This document shows, one piece after another, positions 7,456 to 13,181 of a stretch of 13,181 nt of DNA; position 1 is the first letter of the stretch; each line of letters begins with the position of its first letter. Below the pieces are notes generated by a model, which worked only from the letters and a program-made list of their open reading frames with translations, ran no database searches and had not been told where the DNA came from. A program made the position numbers and the translations under genes. The DNA is taken from positions 84,682-97,862 of the forward strand of contig MU631700.1 in the NCBI GenBank assembly GCA_026770615.1, read 5' to 3'. The DNA comes from Pavlovales sp. CCMP2436. Lineage: Eukaryota > Haptophyta > Pavlovophyceae > Pavlovales.

Positions 7456-8052
7456 ATGACCGGTGACCTGTCACCACGAACCAATGATCCCTTGTCTCGA
7501 TACGCGCCTAGCGCACTGACCGGTGCTTCACCACGAACCGATGCTCACGCATCTCGATACGTGCCTAGCGCATCGACCGGTGTTTCACCACGAACCGATG
7601 CTCACGCATCTCGATACGTGCCTAGCGCATCGACCGGTGTTTCACCACGAACCGATGCTCACGCATCTCGATACGCGCCTAGCGCACTGACCGGTGTTTC
7701 ACCACGAACTGATGCTCACGCATCTCGATACGCGCCTAGCGCACTGACTGTTGCTCATCACGCTTCGAGCGTACGGAATGACGATCTGCCGAGAACTTAT
7801 GCCTGCGCAGCTCGAAGCGCGAAAATTCGACACGCGCTAAGCGCCCTGACTGAAGATACGCTATCAGATCGCGCAGCTCGCACAGCTCGCGCAGCTCGTG
7901 CAGCCCGCGCAGATCGCTCAGCTTTCTCAGCCCACACAGCCCCTTCAGCTCGCCCAACTCGAACCGATACGCCACATCTTCAGGGTTTATCTGTAAGCCA
8001 CACGTATACTACGCTTTCAGTTACACGTATAGCAAAGAGTAAAAAAACGTGA
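7456..8052 (+). CDS. Hypothetical repetitive protein (19-residue repeats, then Arg/Ala-rich)
   Basis: A 198-codon frame from the ATG at 7456; a GTG 20 codons upstream in the same frame is less likely. Residues 2-97 are five tandem repeats of TGVSPRTDAHASRYVPSAS type (first copy 20 residues, others 19). Then comes a degenerate stretch, a tripeptide-periodic stretch rich in Ala, Arg, Ser and Thr (about 7871-7960) and a basic end, KSKKT. No domain is recognised, and I see no signal peptide or membrane segment. In favour of coding: the repeats keep frame, and this is the only plus-strand frame without a stop in the repeat unit. Against: most differences between repeats change the amino acid, composition is biased, and a minisatellite can make such a frame by chance. 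Confidence 0.4.
   Translation: MTGDLSPRTNDPLSRYAPSALTGASPRTDAHASRYVPSASTGVSPRTDAHASRYVPSASTGVSPRTDAHASRYAPSALTGVSPRTDAHASRYAPSALTVAHHASSVRNDDLPRTYACAARSAKIRHALSALTEDTLSDRAARTARAARAARADRSAFSAHTAPSARPTRTDTPHLQGLSVSHTYTTLSVTRIAKSKKT
7459..7746 (+). repeat. 57-bp tandem repeat, five copies
   Basis: Units start at 7459 (60 bp), 7519, 7576, 7633 and 7690 (57 bp each), every one with ACCGGTG, and a decayed sixth begins at 7747 with ACTGTTG. The last four differ at only a few positions, so they expanded recently; the first is older. Confidence 0.95.
7871..7960. repeat. 9-bp tandem repeat, ten copies
   Basis: Ten contiguous 9-bp units of GCGCAGCTC type, increasingly degenerate to the right. The plus strand reads tripeptides such as ARA and ARS; the minus strand reads ELR-like tripeptides (ELRELCELRDL). 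The CGCAGCTCGC core also recurs in the 15-bp array at 1-1170, so the two arrays may share a sequence preference or origin. Confidence 0.85.
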
Positions 8053-8631
8053 GAACACAGCATATGAGGTCAGAGTTGAATCTATTATTAGGCCAGACAA
8101 GGCAAGGCCAAAAGTCTATCCGCGGACTCACAACGATTCATTACTCTCACTGAAGTTGAGTCTCCCAGACTTGACGAAAAGTCTCTCAGAAGTTTTGAAC
8201 GCGGCGACGAGTTGCCCCTCCCGCAAGTCATATCGCTGCGCGGCTCTACATCACCAATACCACTACCAGCCGGACCCGTAAATCGAGGAATAATTACTGA
8301 CTAAACTGCTGGCCTAGCAGCGCGAAAAATTAAAGTGGAGCTGGACGAGATTAAAAGCAAAGAAATCGAACTGGACTCGCTGGCGCTCCTGCGTGACACG
8401 TATAGCTGCCAGTCACTTAGCTCCGCCACCGCTAATTTGCCCTTCGATGGAAAGCACAGGTGATGTCGAATAATTTGCCGTCGATAGCTGATGTCGAATA
8501 AAGCCCTCCTCGACGGTCGGAGCCCAGCTCGTGTGCCTCCCAGGTGCCTCTAGGGTCGACAACATACTTCGTGTAACTAACATATCCGATTCTCAGCGTT
8601 CGGAAGCGAAAAGAAAAGCATGGTTCCCGAA
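8053..8631. other. No clear gene; one short Lys/Glu-rich open frame
   Basis: No recognised gene. A plus-strand frame without an ATG, 8305-8463, lies between TAA (8302) and TGA (8461) and reads KIKVELDEIKSKEIELDSLA, which looks coiled-coil-like and might be an exon or gene relic. TGATGTCGAATAA occurs twice, at 8461 and about 28 bp later. Confidence 0.5.
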
Positions 8632-8735
8632 GTGGTGCCGCGGAGTTTGTTGCAGATTCGTGAATGGGGTGCCCCATTCACGAATCTGCAACAGGTGCCC
8701 CATTCACGAATCTGCAACAAACTCCGCGGCACCAC
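8632..8735. repeat. Nested palindrome: 38-bp perfect inverted repeat with an inner direct repeat
   Basis: The arm 8632-8669 (GTGGTGCCGCGG...GAATGGGG) is an exact reverse complement of 8698-8735. The 28-bp spacer itself contains another copy of the right arm's inner 22 bases, CCCCATTCACGAATCTGC and the ACA after it (starting 8672), so that segment occurs twice as a direct repeat 26 bp apart. The left arm can therefore pair with either copy: the inner choice leaves a 2-nt loop, the outer a 28-nt loop with a longer stem. Weaker symmetry continues outward (CCCGAA left, CTCCGG right). Confidence 0.97.
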
Positions 8736-9059
8736 CTCCGGTTCCTGACTTGCTCCGGAGGATTTTCATCGGACTTTTTCGATTTTCCCCCCGGACTGGC
8801 CACTAATTCGGATTTTGACCCTTGGGAGAGCCCCAATGGTGGACCATTGAATCGCCAATGACGGATGCTGTGCTAACGCCAACATCTGCAATCGCAAAAC
8901 GGCTGATCTTGGTCATAGCTGCACTGGCAGCTGTCTGGCAACGAGAGTAGTGGATCATACCCCCAATTAATATTCATGCCTGTCTTAATTAAGTCCACTC
9001 AATTTCATTCATATGGCTGAGCTTAGCTGCGGCGCTGTCCGTGGCCAGCATATGCAGAA
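8736..9059. other. No clear gene; possible leader of LINE B
   Basis: No recognised gene. From about 8990 the sequence becomes A-rich on the plus strand, the bias seen through LINE B. A plus-strand frame without an ATG runs from 8993 to 9148 and begins with a hydrophobic stretch (FIWLSLAAALSVA) followed by charged residues (NAKKELEKICSHDRAKALKD). It may be a LINE B leader or a host relic. Confidence 0.4.
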
Positions 9060-9076
9060 CGAAATATACCACTTAT

Positions 9077-9772
9077 AACGCCAAAAAGGAACTAGAAAAG
9101 ATTTGCTCCCACGACCGCGCAAAAGCACTAAAAGATATTGTAGACGCTCAGTTAACAAATCGAAAGGCCTTAAGCTTTTTAGTGCAGTAGCTCGACGTAA
9201 AAGGCTAATCGCAGCGGCTGCTCGGCTTACCATGAAAATAAGCTACCAGGGATCTTATATTCCAAAAACCAGCAAAATGTGCCATGACAAATGCTACACA
9301 AAATCGAAAAAAAGGGCCAAAAGTATGCGTAAATTCATTCACAAACACTGAAAACTTACTTAAGGAAGCAAAGAGTCAATTGGCCCGAAAGGAACTGAAA
9401 AGAAATGAATCAAACATAAACAGCAAATTCAAACCATGTGGCCTTGAAGCTAATCAGTACAAGAAAGAAGAACGAAAAACGAGGAGACGTGCCCGACACA
9501 CTAAAAGCCGCACACGTAAAAGAAAGACCAGTTCACGCAATAAAACTGATGTGAATGGGAGAATAGGATTAATCACCCTAAACCCTACTTTGGAAAACAA
9601 ACTTCCGCCCCCCCCTCATCGAGCCATTTTGAAAGCCAACGCAGGATCACACTTCAGAAGGTCAGCCAGGCTCCGCAACCAATTTCGTCTAAACCCAAGG
9701 CCCTGGTGGCTGGCTTTAAATTCGGAGAGGCTGCACACCCAGGACCCCATTCCGATAGCCAGCCAACGATGA
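9077..9772 (+). pseudogene. LINE B leader: basic, Lys/Arg-rich region
   Basis: Three overlapping plus-strand stretches, none with a firm start: 9077-9148 (NAKKELEKICSHDRAKALKD, then stop), 9103-9351 (Arg/Lys-rich, CHDKCYTKSKKRAKSMRK) and 9284-9772 (ATG 9284; KKEERKTRRRARHTKSRTRK). In many LINEs the part ahead of the endonuclease is a basic, nucleic-acid-binding ORF1 product or N-terminal region; by position and charge this fits, but I see no coiled coil, RRM or CCHC knuckle. The second half of the 9284 frame overlaps the endonuclease-linked frame, which is open from 9550; a run of eight C at 9608-9615 is a likely place for a frame change. Which frame is ancestral between 9550 and 9700 is unclear. 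Confidence 0.5.
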
Positions 9773-10191
9773 ATACATCGAACGCCTCACTACCCCCTTT
9801 AGACCATAGGCAAGGCGACATACAAAACAGACCACTAAGAATCGTAACCACAAATGTCGGAGGCATGGTTGATGACATCCGCCGTAAGGATGTCTGCGAT
9901 CTAATCGATAGATACGAACCGGACATCGTCCTGATCCAGGAAACTGCCCTCAAGCAACACCAAGGAACTCATGACGTCCTACCAGGTTACACCACGTACC
10001 ATGACTTCTGCCCTCAAGGAACCCGTGCAGGCAAGGGAGTAGCTATCGCTATCAAAATAAACAATGGGATTCCGCTCGGTGTTTTATCCAATATAATAGT
10101 GGGCAGCAAGTTCTGTAAAGGGGCAGCTGGAAGGTTCATCACAGAAGGCCTCACTCTACCGGCCAAGTCCCAAAAAAAGGCAAGTTATTGA
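9550..10191 (+). pseudogene. LINE B endonuclease, N-terminal half
   Basis: The APE-type endonuclease nicks the target DNA to prime reverse transcription. The frame is open from 9550, after stops at 9541 and 9547, with no ATG near its start; the GTG at 9706 is not a convincing initiator. It carries GEAAHPGP (9724-9747), then LRIVTTNVGG (Asn of the first motif), DIVLIQET (catalytic Glu of the QE motif) and GKGVAIAIK. It is broken at a run of seven A (10172-10178): this frame ends KKASY-stop at 10191, while the endonuclease continues one base over as KKRQVIEFISFHVP. One extra A in the run would explain the break. Confidence 0.9.
9721..9747 (+). other. 2A-like motif FGEAAHPGP upstream of the endonuclease
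   Basis: The nine codons read FGEAAHPGP. Canonical 2A peptides end D-(V/I)-E-x-N-P-G-P and cause the ribosome to skip one peptide bond before the final Pro, splitting a polyprotein; some LINEs carry them at the N-terminus, just ahead of the endonuclease. Here the PGP end and the position fit, but Asp, Glu and Asn are replaced by Gly, Ala and His, so skipping activity is doubtful. I recall EA..PGP segments from protist LINE proteins, unverified. Confidence 0.5.
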
Positions 10192-10630
10192 GTTCATAAG
10201 TTTCCATGTTCCCCAAATGGGCAACCAAAAAGAACGAGTCCCTATGCTCGAAAGCTTTGAGACCCACCTCCAAGCTGGGGACCCTATAAACAACCCCGAC
10301 AGGGCTGGTATTGTACGCATCGCAGCAGGAGATGGAAATGGAGTGTACGCCAGGGAGGAAGTAGCCTACGCAGATAGTATAAAAATAGCTCAGAACCAAA
10401 CTTTTGGTTGGGATTTTAAAGATACTATGGATAAACTAATTTCCCTCCCTGCCCAAAACCCTAAAGTTGACCCATCGGTATTTTACACTCACGATGAGAG
10501 AGGTTGTCAGAAGATTCTATCTAGATTCTTCAGCAACTCAAACATAACGGAGCACATAAGACACTCGCACCGAGTCCTGGAAGGAGTATTCGTTCCTCCC
10601 ACTACGATGGACAGTAGCACACATCACTGA
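10172..10630 (+). pseudogene. LINE B endonuclease, C-terminal half
   Basis: Reads on from the frameshift at the A run: VIEFISFHVPQMGNQKERVP, then IVRIAAGDGNGV (about 10310-10340), which fits the GD.N block with catalytic Asp and Asn. Near the end, ILSRFFSNSNI takes the place of the S/RID..(L/F)(V/I)S block, and SSTHH-stop-VFADIPL takes the place of SDH..VF.D.PL. If that alignment is right, the Asp of the SDH triad is lost as well, in addition to the TGA at 10628-10630, so the domain would be inactive even if the frame were whole. Confidence 0.8.
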
Positions 10631-11365
10631 GTATTTGCCGACATCCCTCTAAACCTGCTGGGCTGAGGAGAGCGTAGACCGGTTCTGAGAATAACGGCTT
10701 ATACGAGGAGACCTCGATACTAAACTAGCATGGCACTACGCCGAGCTCACAGGGCAGCTGCGCAAAAACCAGCAATCAAGTGGATCAAAGAAATGAAGCC
10801 TAGTATTAGAAGCGCTTTCCTCGAAAACCTCATCACAAGCACTTCAACCAATGAGGAAAAACAGAAGTGCCAAACAAATCTTAACGAAGCGATACTGTAT
10901 AAAAGGAAGCTATGCGTGCCCATGATGTACAGTGCCCTCATGCCGAACGCTTCAACACCAAAAAAAGCACCAGTAGGTATGCCAGTCCGCAAGGCAGTCA
11001 ACGCGATAGGCGCAGTAAATAAACAAGCAGCAGTGTGATTAGGAAAAGCACATACGGCTGGCATTTATGTGATGAGAACTCGTGGAGCCAACGTTCAAAC
11101 CCGACACCCACATTTCTTTGAGCACATGGCCCATCGTATATCACTACAGGCCTACCTCGTGGTGATGCACGAAATAAACGTTAGGTCAATCCGAATCAAA
11201 TCTGGAACGGGCGAGAGAAAGAAAATCCCAACTCTAGACAACCTTTGGACGGCAGATAAAGAAAGCCTCGATAAGTGGATACGTGACACGCGAACCCAGC
11301 ACCTAAGGCACAACTGTTTATACACCCAAGAACAGCAAGCAGCCGATGAAAAGAGAATACAGGAA
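10631..11365 (+). pseudogene. LINE B linker between endonuclease and RT
   Basis: The same frame as the endonuclease C-terminal half, with stops at 10628, 10664, 10721 and 11036; open pieces run 10730-11038 (ATG) and 11069-11422 (GTG). They encode helical, Lys/Arg-rich sequence (for example HRAAAQKPAIKWIKEMKP) without a recognised motif, as expected for the poorly conserved linker of LINE polyproteins. The two ORFs are fragments of one former reading frame, not separate genes. The frame changes near 11360-11372, in an A-rich run. Confidence 0.75.
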
Positions 11366-11715
11366 AAGAAAAACTGCTTCGCGATGAAATGTTCCGCAAA
11401 GGTACTGAACATGCACGCATAATCCTGATACCACGTAGCGAACCAAAACAGGGTCTTACCATGCTGGCTACTGACGCAGATGGAGACGTGGCAACCAAAC
11501 CAACGCACATTAGTGATGTAATCGAACGCCATACCCTCAAAATCTTGGGGAAACTCCCTAAGGCGCCACCCAAAAGTATGTCATGGCAAGAAAGCAACGT
11601 GTGGCAAACAAAACGAGCAGCTTGGAATTTGACCTCAGTGACCGAAGTCACAGCAATAACAACCCCGACCGACATACAAAGAATATTGGGAAAAGCAAAC
11701 TTAACTGCGCCGGGC
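11365..11715 (+). pseudogene. LINE B pre-RT segment
   Basis: In this frame KLLRDEMFRKGTEHARI leads into MLATDADGDVATKPTHISDV, the D..G....T...I..V pattern that often lies just before LINE RT, and TPTDIQRILGKANLTAPGP, which enters RT motif 0. The frame is lost at 11705-11725, where the sequence APG occurs in both frames (GCGCCGGGCCC and GCCCCAGGGC). The open frame continues to 11802, but that part is out of frame with RT. Confidence 0.8.
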
Positions 11716-11719
11716 CCAC

Positions 11720-12706
11720 ATCGCCCCAGGGCTAGATGGAGTGCAATATGGAGCCCTCAAGCTTCTCCTTCTCGAAGACGACGATATCGCAACAATAATT
11801 AATTCCGAAGACGGTGCCCAATACAATGAAATTAATGAACAATTCCTAACTTTCCTTACCAACCTGACCAACTCTATCATAAGCGCACCTACCCTCCCTA
11901 GCACACTGGGAGAATCAGAAGTGGTTTATCTCTACAAGGAGAATGGGGACCCGGCAATTTTGGACAGTTATAGGCCGCTCTCCTTACAAAGTGTCCTGTA
12001 TAAAATCCCCGCATCCCAAATAGCACACAAAATCCAAAGTGCATCGCATAAGTTAGGTCTGATGAGCCGAGTCCAGGCCGCATCCCGAAAAGAAGGTAGA
12101 GCAGGCGACCACATTGTGGCCCTAACAAACACAATGTCACACGCACACGCCACAAACTCCGAACTTCACATTATCCTTACGGACATCGCAAAGGCCTATG
12201 ACACAGCCCCGAGAGAAGCACTTCTGGAAGCTTTGGCTATCCATGGTCCCCCCCCCGAAATAATCAAGCAAGTACGCCTACTCCAAGCCTGTCATGGAGC
12301 TGTGGCGCGCACCCCTTACGGACACACAGATCGGAAGATTTACACAAAACGTGGCTGCAAACAAGGCTGCCCCCTCAGCCCTATCACATTCTGCCTGTTC
12401 ATAAATATGCTCATCCAATGGGTTGCATTCAATTTCAAGGGTGGCTATAAAATCACGCCCCAACAGCCAAAACTAGGTGACCTAGCCCAACACCCTAGCA
12501 GCACCTCGCGACTTGCAACTCAGGCCTTCATGGATGACCTCGCCCTCGTAACAAGAAATGCGCCTGACACTCAGGAACTGCTCACACGCACACATACTGT
12601 CCTATCATCCTATGGGATGGAACTGAGCGCCCCTAAATGCAAGCACATGTACATCCCAAAAAAAGAAGGCCTTCCTCGCCCTGTGAGTGTCTCAGTCCCC
12701 CATTAA
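11720..12706 (+). pseudogene. LINE B reverse transcriptase, fingers and palm
   Basis: From APGLDGVQYGALK (RT motif 0) the frame is open for about 328 codons to a TAA at 12704-12706. Motifs in order: SYRPLSLQSVLYK, ILTDIAKAYDTAP (motif A, catalytic Asp), GCKQGCPLSPITFCLFINML (motif B) and FMDDL at 12527-12541 (motif C, Phe in place of the usual Tyr, both Asp kept). The GTG at 11741 sits inside motif 0 and is not a start. Compared with LINE A, the segment between motifs B and C has similar length but little similarity. All catalytic residues look intact, so this is the best-preserved part of LINE B. Confidence 0.95.
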
Positions 12707-13181
12707 ACGCTAATTGAGGGTGTACAGCTCCCAGCTATCCTAGCTGATAACCCGGCTAAGTACCTGGGCCATGCCATTACCTCGAATCTCAGATGGGAAA
12801 CCCAGGCGTCTGCCACAGTGCAGCGGGTGAAAATAGCTTCCCATAAGATCGGGATAGCAGCTGCAAAGAAACAGTGTCATATTATTTACGCATGCACTTT
12901 TACCCAGCATGATGTCTCCTCTACCCCTCTATTCTTCATGGATGCAACTCTCTTCAGCAAGGCCAACACCACGGCCATGAGAACGGCGGTAGCAGAACGC
13001 ATGAGGAAGCGAGTAAGGATTAACATGCTAGTTGCCCGAGTAGCACTCTGCGGCTCCCCCAAGGAAAAGGAATTGGTATCGAAGACCCTGAAGCAATCGA
13101 AGGCGGGATCAAGATAGCAGCTCTGTTACGCCAACTCAACACAGTAGGATTCCCAGAGAAAATCACGGCAGACCTGCTAAG
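12707..13181 (+). pseudogene. LINE B RT thumb and start of connector, cut by window end
   Basis: Continues in the RT frame after the TAA at 12704-12706: NPAKYLGHAITSNLRWET has the KYLG block of the RT thumb, matching FKYLGYLLTTNGKW in LINE A. The frame goes on to CGSPKEK and then shifts near 13061-13070; one frame back (from 13069) GIGIEDPEAIEGGIKIAALL lines up with GLGLVDPLAQNAGEKVLAML of LINE A and stays open to the window end. The ATG or GTG codons inside (such as 12818) are not starts. RNase H and knuckle would be expected to the right. Confidence 0.9.

Larger units (their letters stand above)
9060..13181 (+). mobile_element. LINE B: decayed non-LTR retrotransposon, continues past the right edge
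   Basis: Plus-strand order: basic leader (about 9077-9600), 2A-like motif (9721-9747), APE-type endonuclease (about 9820-10650), linker (10650-11715), RT (11720-12706), thumb (12707-13181). The RNase H and knuckle seen in LINE A would lie beyond the window. The frame shifts near 10172-10178, 11360-11372, 11705-11725 and 13061-13070, with in-frame stops at 10628, 10664, 10721, 11036 and 12704. Its RT motifs match LINE A (GCKQGCPLSPITFCLFINML versus GCKQGCPLSPITYCLFMNML), yet outside conserved blocks they diverge, so these are separate subfamilies or old copies. The 5' boundary is uncertain; I place it where A-richness and Lys/Arg-rich frames begin. Confidence 0.93.

Noticed and set aside
6839..7466. 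Two similar plus-strand frames in the 309-bp copies (NERLGVVSACVYVML).
   Set aside because: Similarity is due to the DNA duplication, and the frames diverge through indels after GGFAPPD; no sign of coding constraint.
8432..8861. Small frames on both strands around the palindrome.
   Set aside because: They are made largely of the inverted and direct repeats and have no recognisable domain.
9550..13181. Stop-codon reassignment as an explanation for in-frame stops in LINE B.
   Set aside because: All three stop codon types or frame changes appear across both LINEs together with frameshifts; ordinary decay explains them better.

Overview
The window looks like nuclear DNA from a repeat-rich eukaryote, most likely a protist or alga; I cannot name the lineage. 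The reasons are two decayed non-LTR retrotransposons (LINEs) that carry reverse transcriptase (RT), one with a recognisable RNase H domain and the other with an APE-type endonuclease; a block of C2H2 zinc fingers with HSGE.PY-type linkers; several minisatellites; and no operons, Shine-Dalgarno sites or bacterial-style gene packing. I see no rRNA, tRNA or CRISPR array, and I found no complete, confidently functional gene.

Layout, left to right. 1-1170 is an array of 15-bp units (type GCTCGCCGCAGCGCA) that runs off the left edge; because 15 is a multiple of three and the unit has no stop codon, it gives open frames on both strands. 1171-1770 holds no gene and probably includes the 3' tail of LINE A plus older flank. 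1771-5161 (minus strand) is LINE A: a 5'-truncated copy with RT, RNase H and a C-terminal CCHC knuckle, broken by two frameshifts and two internal stops. 5162-5444 holds a short plus-strand reading frame with one ankyrin-like helix pair, cut by the LINE A end. 5445-6018 is mostly noncoding. An imperfect inverted repeat (5576-5627 and 6150-6207) brackets it and the tail of the next reading frame.

6019-6705 (minus) is a four-finger C2H2 zinc-finger sequence, probably broken at its 5' end. 6720-7345 is a tandem duplication of a roughly 309-bp unit; each copy has two GC-rich hairpins. 7456-8052 is a repetitive reading frame built on a 57-bp (19-residue) repeat and then a 9-bp repeat. 8053-9059 has no clear gene but contains a striking nested palindrome at 8632-8735. 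About 9060 to the right edge is LINE B (plus strand): basic leader, a 2A-like GEAAHPGP motif, endonuclease, linker and RT, broken by several frameshifts and stops and cut off by the window end.

LINE A and LINE B belong to the same broad family (their RT B-box blocks match at 18 of 20 residues) but are clearly diverged, and they lie back to back with 5' ends facing the central repeat-rich segment. Nothing suggests that the genes here work together as one system; the region reads as a graveyard of retrotransposons, duplications and minisatellites around a decayed zinc-finger gene. The most unusual parts are the all-frame-open 15-bp array, the 2A-like motif, the duplicated hairpin unit touching the zinc-finger 5' end, and the nested palindrome.
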